A program made the translations under genes and the position numbers. The notes beneath the pieces are model-generated. The model did not search any database. It was not told where the DNA came from and saw nothing but the letters and a program-made list of their open reading frames with translations. Shown piece by piece: positions 7,688 to 17,307 of a DNA stretch of 64,000 nucleotides. Every line of letters begins with the position of its first letter. Position 1 is the stretch's first letter. This DNA is from Paenibacillus caui (GTDB lineage Bacteria; Bacillota; Bacilli; Paenibacillales; Paenibacillaceae): contig NZ_JAIOGQ010000004.1 of NCBI RefSeq assembly GCF_019904135.1, positions 62,001 to 126,000 of the forward strand, written 5' to 3'.

Positions 7688-8881
7688 ATGAGTCAAAACA
7701 AACATCCCCGCTTTAGAAAAATGACGGTGATCGTCCTCGACAGCGTCGGCATCGGGGAACTGCCGGATGCCCCCAAATTTGGGGATGCCGGTTCGCACAC
7801 GCTCGGACATATTCTGAGTACCCATCCGGAAACAGAGCTTCCGAATCTTGCGTGGCTCGGACTTGGGAACATCGCTCCCATTCCGCCGGTTAAGCCGGCG
7901 GACAAGCCTCTCGGCTACTATGGCAAAATGGCGGAGGTTTCGGCAGGCAAGGATACGATGACAGGCCATTGGGAGCTGATGGGGCTAAAAATCGACACCC
8001 CTTTTCAAACGTATCCGAACGGCTTCCCTGAGGAATTGATGAGCCGGTTTGAGCAGGAGACAGGGCGCAAGACGATCGGCAACAAGCCCGCTTCCGGTAC
8101 AGAAATTTTGGACGAGCTGGGCGAAGAGCATATGCGAACGGGCGCATTTATTGTGTACACTTCGGCAGACAGCGTCTTCCAAATCGCGGCGCATGAAGAG
8201 GTAGTGCCGCTGGAAGAGCTGTACCGCGCGTGCGAAATTGCACGCCGCCTTACGCTTGAGCCCGAGCATTCGGTCGGCCGGGTCATCGCCCGCCCGTTTG
8301 TCGGAGCTCCGGGCAGCTGGAAGCGTACGCCGAACCGGCATGATTACGCCGTGAAGCCGCCTGAGCCAACCGTGCTGAACGAGCTAAAGAACGGCGGCTG
8401 GGAAGTGGTATCCGTCGGCAAGATCAACGATATTTTCTCGGGGGAAGGCATTAACCGTTCTTACCCAACGAAGAGCAATGAGCACGGCATTGAGGAAACG
8501 CTCAAGCTGATGCCGGAGGATTTTTCAGGGCTGCTCTTTACGAATTTGGTCGATTTTGATTCGCTGTACGGACATCGCCGGGATCCGAAAGGCTATGCCG
8601 GCGCACTGGAAGTGTTCGACAGTGCTCTGCCTGAACTGATGGCGGCGACAGGGCCGGATGATCTGCTGATTATCACGGCTGACCACGGAAATGATCCGAT
8701 CCATGCAGGCACGGACCACACCCGTGAGTATGTGCCCATTCTGATTTACGGACCTTCACTGAACAACCCGGGGAGCCTGGGCGTTCGCTCCACTTATTCC
8801 GATCTGGCTGCAACAATCGCCGACAATTTCGGGGTTCAGGGAACCCCGCATGGACAGAGCTTTCTGAAAGAACTGCTGTAA
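7688..8881 (+). CDS. deoB: Phosphopentomutase
   Basis: A 397-aa enzyme that interconverts (deoxy)ribose 1-phosphate and 5-phosphate in nucleoside salvage. It belongs to the alkaline phosphatase superfamily; the first metal site is in [13 protein letters not shown], the phospho-acceptor Thr is in [10 protein letters not shown], and further metal ligands are in [19 protein letters not shown] and HTREYVPIL. The start at MSQNKH is chosen for its spacing from AGAAGGAG; a GTG nine bases upstream overlaps that site. It is 30 bp before punA, with which it forms a nucleoside-breakdown pair (drm-pupG in B. subtilis). Confidence 0.95.
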   Translation: MSQNKHPRFRKMTVIVLDSVGIGELPDAPKFGDAGSHTLGHILSTHPETELPNLAWLGLGNIAPIPPVKPADKPLGYYGKMAEVSAGKDTMTGHWELMGLKIDTPFQTYPNGFPEELMSRFEQETGRKTIGNKPASGTEILDELGEEHMRTGAFIVYTSADSVFQIAAHEEVVPLEELYRACEIARRLTLEPEHSVGRVIARPFVGAPGSWKRTPNRHDYAVKPPEPTVLNELKNGGWEVVSVGKINDIFSGEGINRSYPTKSNEHGIEETLKLMPEDFSGLLFTNLVDFDSLYGHRRDPKGYAGALEVFDSALPELMAATGPDDLLIITADHGNDPIHAGTDHTREYVPILIYGPSLNNPGSLGVRSTYSDLAATIADNFGVQGTPHGQSFLKELL

Positions 8882-8910
8882 TCAGGCAGCAAGCACAGGG
8901 GAGGATTTGC

Positions 8911-9735
8911 ATGCTTACATTGAATCATGAAATGGTGCAGGAAGCTTGCGCCTATATCCGCGGGAAGACCAGCCGTTCACCCGAAATCGGACTCATTTTG
9001 GGCTCGGGTCTGGGCATTCTGGCCGATTCTATAGAGGATGCCGTAACGATCCGGTATGAAGATATTCCGCATTTTCCAAAATCTACGGTAGAAGGACACG
9101 CCGGAGAACTGATGATCGGCTCGGCCTGCGGAGTCGATGTCGTGCTCATGAAAGGCCGCTTCCATATGTATGAAGGCTACGGCCCCGAGCTTACGGCGTT
9201 CCCCGTTCGCGTGATGAAAGAACTTGGCGTGAACAAGCTGCTTGTTACGAACGCGGCCGGTGGAATCAACACCTCGTTCAATCCGGGCGATCTGATGCTG
9301 ATATCCGACCATTTGAATCTTACCGGCCGCAATCCGCTGATCGGACCTAATGACGCTGCCTTCGGTCCCCGTTTTCCGGATATGTCCGAGGCATACAGCC
9401 GCCGCCTTCGCGGGATTGCGAAAGGCATCGCCGAAGAGAAGAACATTCCGCTGCAGGAAGGCGTGTATGCCGGCCTGCTCGGCCCTAACTATGAAACTCC
9501 GGCGGAGATCGTTATGCTTCGTACAATGGGGGCGGATGCCGTCGGCATGTCCACCGTCTCCGAAGTCATTGTAGCCCGCCATGCCGGCATCGAGGTGCTC
9601 GGCATTTCCTGCATCAGCAACATGGCGGCAGGCATTCTTGACCAGCCGCTCTGCCATGATGAGGTCATGGAAACGACGGAGCAAGTCCGCGAGAAGTTTC
9701 TGGGACTGGTGCTGTCGGTAATTCCGCAAATGTAA
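8911..9735 (+). CDS. punA: Purine nucleoside phosphorylase
   Basis: A 274-aa phosphorylase that splits purine nucleosides to base and pentose 1-phosphate, feeding DeoB. Family motifs visible are ILGSGLG near the N-terminus (phosphate loop), GRFHMYEGY, NAAGGIN, GPNYETPAE and GMSTVSEV. These mark the trimeric low-molecular-weight class (PupG/PunA). An AGGGGAGG site precedes the ATG. It is the second gene of the deoB operon and ends in a strong terminator. Confidence 0.95.
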   Translation: MLTLNHEMVQEACAYIRGKTSRSPEIGLILGSGLGILADSIEDAVTIRYEDIPHFPKSTVEGHAGELMIGSACGVDVVLMKGRFHMYEGYGPELTAFPVRVMKELGVNKLLVTNAAGGINTSFNPGDLMLISDHLNLTGRNPLIGPNDAAFGPRFPDMSEAYSRRLRGIAKGIAEEKNIPLQEGVYAGLLGPNYETPAEIVMLRTMGADAVGMSTVSEVIVARHAGIEVLGISCISNMAAGILDQPLCHDEVMETTEQVREKFLGLVLSVIPQM

Positions 9736-9753
9736 TCGTTAGTCATGATAACA

Positions 9754-9786
9754 GCCGCTGCCGGATAGGCAGCGGTTTTTTCTTGT
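9754..9786 (+). terminator. Terminator after punA
   Basis: CCGCTGCC and GGCAGCGG form a tight hairpin followed by TTTTTTCTTG, 19 bp after the stop codon. Confidence 0.88.
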
Positions 9787-9867
9787 CCCAGGTAGGAATA
9801 TTTTCCATCCTTTCGGCGAATACTAGGTTAGAAGATTAGTTCTGCAACTATTAAAGGAGGAGTACCC

Positions 9868-11061
9868 TTGAAGAAAAGGTTGTTAATCAGTATGCTGGCC
9901 TTCACCCTTTTCGCCGGAGTGCCGGGATGGAACGATGAGGTTTGGGCTGCCGACAAGCCGCAGACCGAAGATGCGGCCACCGCGGGCCTCGCTGAAAATG
10001 CCGTTTCAGCCATGCTGATGGATGCGGACACGGGAACGATTATTTATGAGAAGAAAAGCCATGAGAAGCTTCCGCCTGCCAGCATCACCAAGATCATGAC
10101 CATGCTGCTTACCGCCGAAGCCATTGATAAAGGAATGCTTAAGCTGACGGACAAAGTGAAGACGAGCGAAAACGCCGCTTCGATGGGCGGATCGCAAATC
10201 TTTCTGGAACCGGGCGAAGAAATGACGGTAGATGACCTGCTCAAAGGGATCGCCATGGCTTCGGGCAATGATGCCTCCGTTGCGATTGCGGAACATATTG
10301 GCGGCACGGAAGCGGGATTTGTACAGATGATGAACGAAAGGGCAGAGGAGCTTGGTCTTAAAGACACTCATTTTGCAAACCCGAACGGTCTGCCTGCGGC
10401 GGATCACTATTCCTCTGCCAACGATATTGCCGTGATGAGCCGGGAACTGCTCAAGTATGATTTTATTACAAAATATACGGGGGCTTATCAGGATTACTTG
10501 CGCAAGGACAGTGAAAGGCCGTTTTGGCTTGTAAACACAAACAAGCTGGTTCGTTTCTACAGCGGTGCCGACGGACTCAAGACCGGGTATACGTCCGAAG
10601 CCAAGTTCTGCTTGTCGGCTACGGCGAAACGGGACGGAATGCGCCTGATCGCTGTCGTACTGGGCGAGCCCAATACGAAGACCCGCAACAGCGAGGTTTC
10701 CGCCATGTTCGATTATGCATTCTCCCAATACTCCATGCAGCCGCTGTTCAAAAGCGGTGAAATCATCGGACGCGTCAAAGTCGCCAAAGGTGAGAAACCG
10801 ATCCTTGAAATTCCGGCAGACAAATCCTACAACATTCTGGTCAAGAAAGGAACGAAGCCTGCGGGAATTACCAGCAAAGTGGTGATGCCCGATTCCGTGA
10901 AAGCCCCGGTCAAGGCCGGTCAGCCTATCGGTAAGCTCGTCGTCTACCAGGGCGACAAAGTGCTGAAGGAATTTGAGCTTAACGCGCCGGAAGATATTCA
11001 AAAGGCGGGTTGGTGGAAGCTGTTTAAGCGGACAACATCCAAACTGTTTTTTGTAGATTGA
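9868..11061 (+). CDS. dacF: D-alanyl-D-alanine carboxypeptidase DacF
   Basis: A 397-aa class C penicillin-binding protein with an N-terminal signal sequence (about residues 1-27, cleavage near VWA). Active-site motifs are S72-x-x-K75 (SITK), S131-G-N133 and K237-T-G239. A C-terminal PBP5-type beta domain and a hydrophobic end follow. It removes terminal D-Ala from peptidoglycan peptides during spore cortex formation. It lies directly before the spoIIA operon, as in B. subtilis. Upstream, GGAATA and CGAATACTA (9795-9825) could be a forespore SigF-type promoter, but the fit is weak. The ribosome site is AAAGGAGGAG. Confidence 0.9.
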   Translation: MKKRLLISMLAFTLFAGVPGWNDEVWAADKPQTEDAATAGLAENAVSAMLMDADTGTIIYEKKSHEKLPPASITKIMTMLLTAEAIDKGMLKLTDKVKTSENAASMGGSQIFLEPGEEMTVDDLLKGIAMASGNDASVAIAEHIGGTEAGFVQMMNERAEELGLKDTHFANPNGLPAADHYSSANDIAVMSRELLKYDFITKYTGAYQDYLRKDSERPFWLVNTNKLVRFYSGADGLKTGYTSEAKFCLSATAKRDGMRLIAVVLGEPNTKTRNSEVSAMFDYAFSQYSMQPLFKSGEIIGRVKVAKGEKPILEIPADKSYNILVKKGTKPAGITSKVVMPDSVKAPVKAGQPIGKLVVYQGDKVLKEFELNAPEDIQKAGWWKLFKRTTSKLFFVD

Positions 11062-11090
11062 TCGGAGTTTTCTTCTAGTTTTGTCGGAGG

Positions 11091-11119
11091 GCAGGAATGC
11101 GCTTTTGCCTTGTAGAAAT
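11091..11119 (+). promoter_or_regulatory. SigH-type promoter for spoIIA
   Basis: GCAGGAATG matches the SigH -35 pattern (RnAGGAWWW). After a 12-bp spacer, GTAGAAAT resembles the -10 pattern (RnnGAAT). It lies 33 bp before spoIIAA, where SigH drives the operon in B. subtilis. Confidence 0.65.
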
Positions 11120-11151
11120 GAGTGTTCATGAGAGGGAGGGAGTGAACAGAC

Positions 11152-11505
11152 ATGAAGGTGAATGTTGAAATGGAACAACACCGCGATACGCTGATTGTCC
11201 GGCTCAGCGGTGAACTTGATCATCATGCTGCCGATGGCGTGCGCATGCGGCTTGATGAAGAAATTGCCCGCGGACGCTGCCGCCATCTGGTGCTTAGCCT
11301 GGAATCTCTTCAGTTTATGGACAGCTCGGGTATTGGGGTGATCCTTGGACGCTACAAGCTGATCAAGCACAAAGGCGGTCAGATGGTGGTGTGTCACGTG
11401 AATGCTCCCGTGTACCGTTTGTTTGAAATGTCCGGGTTGTTCAAGATTATGCCGATCTATGAAAATGAGCACGATGCACTCGCTGAATTGGAGGTAGCGC
11501 TATGA
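11152..11505 (+). CDS. spoIIAA: Anti-sigma F factor antagonist SpoIIAA
   Basis: A 117-aa single STAS-domain protein. The conserved [13 protein letters not shown] segment carries the regulatory serine (Ser58 by alignment) that SpoIIAB phosphorylates and SpoIIE dephosphorylates. The unphosphorylated form binds SpoIIAB and frees SigF in the forespore. The ATG follows GAGGGAGGGAG. Its stop overlaps the spoIIAB start by four bases, indicating coupled translation. Confidence 0.96.
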   Translation: MKVNVEMEQHRDTLIVRLSGELDHHAADGVRMRLDEEIARGRCRHLVLSLESLQFMDSSGIGVILGRYKLIKHKGGQMVVCHVNAPVYRLFEMSGLFKIMPIYENEHDALAELEVAL

Positions 11506-11951
11506 GCGAAAATCGTAATTTTATGACTCTTCAGTTTGCCGCAAGGTCCGAAAACGAATCGTTCGCAAGAGTTACCGTCGCTGCGTTTGTCTCTCAACTC
11601 GATCCGACGATGGATGAGCTTACCGATCTCAAAACCGTAGTATCGGAGGCTGTAACGAACAGCATTATTCACGGCTATGACAGCGATCCGAACGGGGTGA
11701 TCACCATCGCCGCCGAAATTGAGGACGATACGATTCTCCTGACTGTCGAGGACAAAGGACGCGGGATTGAGGATTTGGAACTGGCGCAGCAGCCGCTGTA
11801 TACCTCCAAACCCGAGCTGGAGCGATCGGGCATGGGATTTACCATTATGGAGAATTTCATGGATGAATTCGGCGTCACAAGCGAAATGGGCAAAGGAACC
11901 GTGATACGAATGAAAAAAAGGATTGAATCCAAGAAAGCTTTGTATAATTAG
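11502..11951 (+). CDS. spoIIAB: Anti-sigma F factor SpoIIAB (serine kinase)
   Basis: A 149-aa GHKL-family kinase that binds and inhibits SigF and phosphorylates SpoIIAA. The ATP site is visible: N-box [12 protein letters not shown]1 box [10 protein letters not shown], and G2 region [12 protein letters not shown]. It starts at an ATGA overlap with spoIIAA and ends 9 bp before sigF, so the three proteins of the switch are made together. Confidence 0.96.
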   Translation: MSENRNFMTLQFAARSENESFARVTVAAFVSQLDPTMDELTDLKTVVSEAVTNSIIHGYDSDPNGVITIAAEIEDDTILLTVEDKGRGIEDLELAQQPLYTSKPELERSGMGFTIMENFMDEFGVTSEMGKGTVIRMKKRIESKKALYN

Positions 11952-11960
11952 GGTGGTTCT

Positions 11961-12716
11961 ATGGATGCTGATGTGAAGCAAACCTCGAGAGAGTATTTGG
12001 ATGACTCCGAAGTCAAAAGGCTGATCGCCCTGAGCCAGTCGGGCGACACGCTGGCACGCGATACGCTTGTGAATTGCAACATACGTCTTGTATGGTCCGT
12101 TGTGCAGCGGTTCATGAACCGCGGCTACGAGCCTGAAGACTTGTTTCAGATCGGATGCATAGGACTGCTCAAGTCGGTAGACAAATTTGACCTTAATTAT
12201 GACGTCAAATTTTCCACCTATGCGGTCCCCATGATCATCGGTGAAATTCAACGTTTCCTTAGAGACGACGGAACGCTGAAAGTAAGCCGCTCCTTGAAGG
12301 AGATGGCGAACAAGGTACGCAAGAAAAAGGACGAGCTGTCCAAGACGCTTGGCAGACTGCCGACAGTCAAGGAGGTGGCCGAAGAGCTGGGCGTCACTCC
12401 GGAAGATGTGGTATTTGCCCAGGAAGCCAATAAACCGCCGACTTCCATTCATGAGACGGTGTTTGAGAACGAAGGAGATCCCATCACGCTGATCGACCAG
12501 ATCGCCGATGAGTCCCAGGAACGGTGGTTTGACAAGCTGGCGCTCCATGAGGCGCTCGGCGGATTGACCGAAAGGGAACGGCTCATTGTGTATCTCAGGT
12601 ATTACCGTGACCAGACCCAATCGGAGGTCGCCAGCAGACTGGGAATATCCCAGGTCCAGGTTTCAAGGCTGGAGAAGAAAATCCTTCAGAATATTAAAAA
12701 TCAAATCGCGCAGTAA
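11961..12716 (+). CDS. sigF: RNA polymerase sigma-F factor
   Basis: A 251-aa SigB/F/G-type sigma factor, the first forespore-specific sigma. Region 2 (RLVWSVVQRFMNRGYEPEDLFQIG, KFDLNYDVKFSTYAVPMIIGE) recognises the -10 element; region 3 and region 4 (LTERERLIVYLRYYRD, then SQVQVSRLEKKIL helix-turn-helix) follow. Third gene of the spoIIA operon. The ribosome site is a weak AGGGTGG, which may tie its translation to spoIIAB. A strong terminator follows. Confidence 0.96.
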   Translation: MDADVKQTSREYLDDSEVKRLIALSQSGDTLARDTLVNCNIRLVWSVVQRFMNRGYEPEDLFQIGCIGLLKSVDKFDLNYDVKFSTYAVPMIIGEIQRFLRDDGTLKVSRSLKEMANKVRKKKDELSKTLGRLPTVKEVAEELGVTPEDVVFAQEANKPPTSIHETVFENEGDPITLIDQIADESQERWFDKLALHEALGGLTERERLIVYLRYYRDQTQSEVASRLGISQVQVSRLEKKILQNIKNQIAQ

Positions 12717-12722
12717 AAGATA

Positions 12723-12767
12723 AAGCCGCTTAAGCTTTGGTTTGCCAAGCTTGAGCGGCTTTTTTAT
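12723..12767 (+). terminator. Terminator after sigF
   Basis: AAGCCGCTTAAGCTT and AAGCTTGAGCGGCTT form a long stem followed by six T residues. Confidence 0.9.
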
Positions 12768-12875
12768 CATTAAAGAGTTTATAAATTTTCCGGGGTCCCC
12801 GCAAAGTACCTGAATCCGCCTCGAAGTAAAAGCCTCACTTTGTGGGGTTATTTTAGAGTAATTTTGCAAGCAGGA

Positions 12876-12903
12876 GTAAATACAATCTGCGTTTGGCATA
12901 CTA
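12876..12903 (+). promoter_or_regulatory. Forespore SigG/SigF-type promoter for spoVA
   Basis: GTAAATA is followed after 14 bp by CATACTA, which is the typical SigG -10 element. It lies about 33 bp before the spoVAA start codon, matching the known forespore control of spoVA. Confidence 0.65.
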
Positions 12904-12935
12904 GGGACAATTAGGCAGGTAAGAGGTGATTTCGG

Positions 12936-13574
12936 ATGGACAACACTTTTGCCAAGGAAAAGGTCTATATCAGGCTGCGCAAGCACGTGCAGCTTAAGAA
13001 GGGAACATGCATTGAGCTGGGTGATATTGCGCAGATTCTGGCGCCTGCCGAGTTTGAACAAGGACTGAAGCGGCTTGTTGTCAAGCATCCGGTCAAGCAG
13101 GACGGGAACCGGATCGTCATTGATATGATGCGGATTATTAAATTGATCAGGGATCGTTATCCCAATCTATCCGTGGAATATATTGGCGAACCGCATACGC
13201 TGGTCGAGATCACGAGTTTAGAAAAATCGCCATCCCTGCTGCTGTTTGCGATTGTTTGGCTGCTGCTTTTTTTTGGATCCATGCTGACCATCATGAATTT
13301 TCACGCTGATGTGGACATGTCTGCGGTCATGGTGAAAATCGTGGAAATGATTACAGGAAGCCGGGATGAGCATCCTTATGTGTTCCAGACAACGTATTCG
13401 ATAGGAATCGGGCTGGGCATGCTCATCTTTTTCAATCACTTGTTCCGCAAAAAATGGAATGAGGAGCCTACTCCGCTCGAGGTTGAAATGTTTTTGTATC
13501 AGGAAAATCTGGACCACTTTGTAATCACCGAGGAATACAAAAAAATTCATCGGAAGGAGACAAAGGAGGAGTAG
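12936..13574 (+). CDS. spoVAA: Stage V sporulation protein AA
   Basis: A 212-aa forespore membrane protein. The N-terminal half (about residues 1-90) is soluble; two hydrophobic segments follow (LLLFAIVWLLLFFGSMLTIM and YSIGIGLGMLIFFNHLF). SpoVA proteins form the channel that moves dipicolinic acid into the spore and out on germination; AA and AB are accessory components. A GTAAGAGGTGAT site precedes the ATG. spoVAB follows after 5 bp. Confidence 0.88.
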   Translation: MDNTFAKEKVYIRLRKHVQLKKGTCIELGDIAQILAPAEFEQGLKRLVVKHPVKQDGNRIVIDMMRIIKLIRDRYPNLSVEYIGEPHTLVEITSLEKSPSLLLFAIVWLLLFFGSMLTIMNFHADVDMSAVMVKIVEMITGSRDEHPYVFQTTYSIGIGLGMLIFFNHLFRKKWNEEPTPLEVEMFLYQENLDHFVITEEYKKIHRKETKEE

Positions 13575-13579
13575 GACGG

Positions 13580-14008
13580 ATGCTGATGCTTCTGCAGGCG
13601 GTTTTGTTTTCTTTTCTCGGATTTGCAGGCGGCATTGCGGTTGGAGGAGGCGTTGTCGCTCTCTTTGTCGTCCTTGATATCATTCCAAGGCTTGCACAGC
13701 TGTCAAGATCGTATTACAAGGTCCACTGGTATGAGGGTGCTATGGTAAACGGCGCGTTTTTTGGAACGGTTGCGGATTTCTGGAATTGGAAATTTTACAT
13801 CACCTGGAAGCCCGTGAGCGGTATGGTGGGACTGTTCAACGGGATATTTATCGGCATGCTGGCCGCCGCCTTGACGGAAGTGCTTAATGTGCTGCCTATT
13901 TTGGCCAAGCGGCTTCACTTGCAGCGGTATCTGTTTTTGCTGCTGCTCGCCATGGTGTTTGGCAAGGTTGCAGGCTCTTTGTTCGATTGGTTCGTATACC
14001 ATCCTTGA
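13580..14008 (+). CDS. spoVAB: Stage V sporulation protein AB
   Basis: A 142-aa membrane protein with about four hydrophobic segments, starting LQAVLFSFLGFAGGIAVGGG. The length matches SpoVAB of B. subtilis. An AAGGAGGAG site overlaps the end of spoVAA. In B. subtilis the next genes are spoVAC, spoVAD and spoVAE; here only 48 bp separate spoVAB from the spoVAF-type gene, so those core genes are missing from this locus. Confidence 0.88.
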   Translation: MLMLLQAVLFSFLGFAGGIAVGGGVVALFVVLDIIPRLAQLSRSYYKVHWYEGAMVNGAFFGTVADFWNWKFYITWKPVSGMVGLFNGIFIGMLAAALTEVLNVLPILAKRLHLQRYLFLLLLAMVFGKVAGSLFDWFVYHP

Positions 14009-14056
14009 AGGAAAATCAACGATCAACTCTAAGGTTTTGGCAGGAGGTAGCTTGAG

Positions 14057-15721
14057 ATGACAAATGATCGGCATTCAGAAATGGAACAGGGAACGCAGAC
14101 GAAAGAAAGCGTCATAACGTTCATCCCCGATTTTGATCCGGGCCATGACGATTCCGGGGACACGAAGCAGGATGATCCGAACGCGGCAAAATTCGGCGTG
14201 GACAGCGGTAAGAAATTGAATGAAATCTCGAACAGCATTGAAGAATCCGTGATTTATTGGCAGCATAGCGATAGTATCAGCCGAAAGCTCATTACGACCA
14301 AAAAAACGCTGGAGCAGGTGGTCGGTCTAGGGGAGAGCATCGACGTTGACTTTCGTGAAATGACGTTTGGCGGAAAAAGAACGGGCTTGTTTCTGATTAC
14401 TTCATTCGCCAAAGACTTTATTCTTCAGGGTATTCTCAACAGGCTCACTTATCTGACGCCCGAAACCATATCGGGCTATGCGCTTAAAACTTTTTTTGAG
14501 GAATATATTCCTCATATCCAGGTGGAAACTACCGACAAACTGAGCGTCTGTATTACCAAGGCGTTATCCGGGATGAGCGTGCTCTTTCTGGAAGGCGAAG
14601 AAACGGCGATTGTGATGGACACCAGGTCCTATCCCGTCCGGAATCCGGAGGAACCATCTCTCGAGCGCGTTGTCCGGGGAGCCAGAGACGGATTTACGGA
14701 AACGCTGCTGGCCAACATCGGCCTCGTTCGCAGACGCCTGCGGGATCCCGGCTTAAAGTTCGAGCATACGCAAATAGGCAGACGGACGAAAACGGATGTC
14801 TGCGTGGCTTATATCGATGATATTGTCGATAAAGTGCAGGTGGAAAATCTCAAGGAGCAGCTCAGCCAGATTGATATCGAAGGCATTCCGCTTGCGGACA
14901 AGCAGCTTGAGGAAGCGATTATCCATAAAGGCTGGAATCCTTATCCGATGGCCCGGTACTCGGAGCGCCCGGACGTGGTTGCATCTCATATTCTGGAAGG
15001 GCGGGTTGTCTTGTTTGTGGATACTTCTCCGAGCGTTATGATCCTGCCGACGACGTTTTTCGACTTGTGCCAGCATGCGGAAGAAAACCGGCAAACGGCG
15101 TTTATGGGGACTTACCTCAGGTGGATTCGCTTCTTCGGCATCCTGGCCTCGCTGTTCTTGCTGCCTTTGTGGCTGCTGATTGTCATTCATCCGGAGATCA
15201 AGCCGCCCGCACTGGCATTTATTGGTCCGCAGGCTCAGGCTAAAGTGCCGCTCATCGCCCAATTCCTGATCGTGGAATTTGGTGTCGATCTGATGCGCAT
15301 GGCAGCCGTCCATACCCCGACCCCTCTGGCTTCGGCAATGGGCCTGATCGCCGCCATTCTCGTCGGCGATATCGCAGTCAAGACCGGCCTGTTCGTGAAC
15401 GAAGTCGTGCTTTATATGGCTGTGGCCGCGATCGGCATGTTTGCAACGCCCAGCTATGAGCTTGGGCTCGCCAACCGGCTTGTCCGGATCGTTCTATTGG
15501 TGGCGGTAGCCTTGTACGGAGTTCCGGGCTTTGTTGTCGGGATTACCTTATTAATCGTCTTGCTGACGCTGCGCCGCTCGTTTAATTCGTCTTATCTGTG
15601 GCCGTTTATACCCTTTAATGCAAAGGCGTTGGCCGCTGTTTTGTTCCGGATGCCGGTTACGTATGCCAAGACGCGCCCGTCCTTCAACAAGCCGCGGGAC
15701 AACAGCCGAATGTCCGAGTAG
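14057..15721 (+). CDS. spoVAF: SpoVAF / GerA-family spore membrane protein
   Basis: A 554-aa GerA-family protein. The N-terminal soluble domain (about residues 60-330) shows KTFFEEYIPHIQ, LEGEETAIVMDTR, EPSLERVVRGARDGFTE and RRRLRDP. A membrane domain with about five helices follows, with the family patterns TPTPLASAMGLIAAILVGD and FATPSYELG. It is likely to modulate nutrient-triggered germination and DPA release. The N-terminus has an extra acidic stretch of about 50 residues compared with what I recall of B. subtilis SpoVAF. The start is supported by GGCAGGAGG. It is followed by lysA as in Bacillus. Confidence 0.88.
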   Translation: MTNDRHSEMEQGTQTKESVITFIPDFDPGHDDSGDTKQDDPNAAKFGVDSGKKLNEISNSIEESVIYWQHSDSISRKLITTKKTLEQVVGLGESIDVDFREMTFGGKRTGLFLITSFAKDFILQGILNRLTYLTPETISGYALKTFFEEYIPHIQVETTDKLSVCITKALSGMSVLFLEGEETAIVMDTRSYPVRNPEEPSLERVVRGARDGFTETLLANIGLVRRRLRDPGLKFEHTQIGRRTKTDVCVAYIDDIVDKVQVENLKEQLSQIDIEGIPLADKQLEEAIIHKGWNPYPMARYSERPDVVASHILEGRVVLFVDTSPSVMILPTTFFDLCQHAEENRQTAFMGTYLRWIRFFGILASLFLLPLWLLIVIHPEIKPPALAFIGPQAQAKVPLIAQFLIVEFGVDLMRMAAVHTPTPLASAMGLIAAILVGDIAVKTGLFVNEVVLYMAVAAIGMFATPSYELGLANRLVRIVLLVAVALYGVPGFVVGITLLIVLLTLRRSFNSSYLWPFIPFNAKALAAVLFRMPVTYAKTRPSFNKPRDNSRMSE

Positions 15722-15839
15722 CTTCATTGACAACAGCTTGTACTGCAAAAGTACAAATGAAGTATAAAAAAATCCATTTTTCGAATTCCCCGATACCTGA
15801 TATACTGATTCTAAATCGGAAAAATCGGAGGATAGCAGC

Positions 15840-17174
15840 ATGTATTTACACGGTACCAGTAAAATAAACGCCAAAGGACATCTTGAAATTGGCGGTTGCG
15901 ATACAGTAGAGCTCAAAGAAAAATACGGAACACCGCTGTATATTATGGATGAAACGCTGATTCGCCAGCGTGCCCGCGAATATATAAGTGCTTTCAAACA
16001 ATCCGGGCTTTCTTTCCAGGTGGCATTTGCCAGCAAAGCTTTTTGCACGATGGCGATGTGCCGTCTTGTTGAGGAAGAGGGAATGAGCCTTGATGTGGTG
16101 TCGGAAGGAGAACTGTATACGGCGCTGAAAGCCGGTTTTCCTGCAGAGCGTATCCACTTCCACGGCAATAATAAAACGCCTGATGAAATTCAGATGGCGA
16201 TAAACGCGCGGATTGGATGCTTTGTGGCCGATAACTTCGACGAACTGCACATGCTGAATGCGCTGGCTGCCGAGAACGGAGTTAAAGTGAACATTTTGCT
16301 GCGGGTAACCCCTGGCGTGGAAGCTCATACCCATGAGTACATTTCCACAGGACAGACCGATTCGAAGTTCGGCTTTGACCTTGCTAACGGGGCGGCCTAT
16401 GACGCCGTTAAAATCGCGATCCGTCTGCCTCAGCTTAACCTTCTCGGCCTGCATTCCCATATCGGTTCGCAAATTTTTGAAATTGACGGATTCCAGGTAG
16501 CCGCGGAGCGGGTATCCGAATTTGCCGTGAAGGTGAAACGTGAACTGGATGTGGTGTTCAAGGTCATTAATCTCGGGGGAGGCTTCGGTATCCGCTATAC
16601 GGAGGAAGACACACCGCTCAAGGCGTCCATTTATGTGACCGCCATTACGGATGCGGTGAAACGCCATTTTTCCGGCGTATATGACAAGCTTCCCGAGGTG
16701 TGGATCGAGCCGGGCAGAAGCATTGTTGGCGATGCCGGAACGACGCTGTATACGATTGGCACCAGCAAGAACATTCCCGGTGTACGCAAATATATTTCGG
16801 TTGACGGGGGGATGACGGATAATCCGCGTCCTGCGCTTTACAATTCCAAATATGAAGCGATGCTGGCCAATCGCGGCCAAGAGGCTGCGGCCGAGACCGT
16901 TTCGATCGCAGGCAAATGCTGCGAAAGCGGCGATATGCTGATCTGGGACGCTGAGCTTCCGGTCGCGAACAGCGGGGATCTGCTGGCCGTAGCCGCAACG
17001 GGCGCATACAATTATTCGATGGCGAGCAACTATAACCGGATTCCGCGTCCTGCGGTCGTATTTGTGAGGGACGGTCAAAGCGATCTCGTGGTCAAAAGAG
17101 AGACGCTGAACGATATTGTGGCGGGCGATGTTATTCCTGAACGGATTCGCAAAGAGCATTCGCTGAAATCATAG
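15840..17174 (+). CDS. lysA: Diaminopimelate decarboxylase
   Basis: A 444-aa PLP enzyme that converts meso-diaminopimelate to lysine. The PLP-lysine is Lys66 in FASKAF; other motifs are [49 protein letters not shown] and the catalytic Cys region GKCCESGD. The ATG follows TCGGAGG. Upstream (15722-15762) is a hairpin with nested arms CTTCAT/ATGAAG and TTGTACT/AGTACAA but no T-run, so it is not a clear terminator; TATACT at 15801 may be a -10 element. It ends at its own terminator. Confidence 0.95.
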   Translation: MYLHGTSKINAKGHLEIGGCDTVELKEKYGTPLYIMDETLIRQRAREYISAFKQSGLSFQVAFASKAFCTMAMCRLVEEEGMSLDVVSEGELYTALKAGFPAERIHFHGNNKTPDEIQMAINARIGCFVADNFDELHMLNALAAENGVKVNILLRVTPGVEAHTHEYISTGQTDSKFGFDLANGAAYDAVKIAIRLPQLNLLGLHSHIGSQIFEIDGFQVAAERVSEFAVKVKRELDVVFKVINLGGGFGIRYTEEDTPLKASIYVTAITDAVKRHFSGVYDKLPEVWIEPGRSIVGDAGTTLYTIGTSKNIPGVRKYISVDGGMTDNPRPALYNSKYEAMLANRGQEAAAETVSIAGKCCESGDMLIWDAELPVANSGDLLAVAATGAYNYSMASNYNRIPRPAVVFVRDGQSDLVVKRETLNDIVAGDVIPERIRKEHSLKS

Positions 17175-17199
17175 GCGCCGGAGTTTGCTGGATAGATTG

Positions 17200-17228
17200 A
17201 AGACGGGGCAGAGCTTTCCCCGTCTTTT
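17200..17228 (+). terminator. Terminator after lysA
   Basis: AAGACGGGG and CCCCGTCTT form a stem followed by TTTTC, about 25 bp after the stop codon. Confidence 0.85.
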
Positions 17229-17307
17229 TCTTTGCACTGTGAACATTTTCATAGTACACTGGACATGTCGTATGCCCGATCATTATTGGAAGGAGCTAGA
17301 ATATATA

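Noticed and set aside
10006-11472. A 488-codon open frame on the minus strand opposite dacF and spoIIAA
   Set aside because: It is fully antisense to two well-identified genes, its protein has no recognisable family and is His/Arg-rich as expected for a shadow frame, and there is no ribosome site at its start.
15846-17159. A 437-codon minus-strand frame opposite lysA
   Set aside because: Antisense shadow of lysA with no family likeness.
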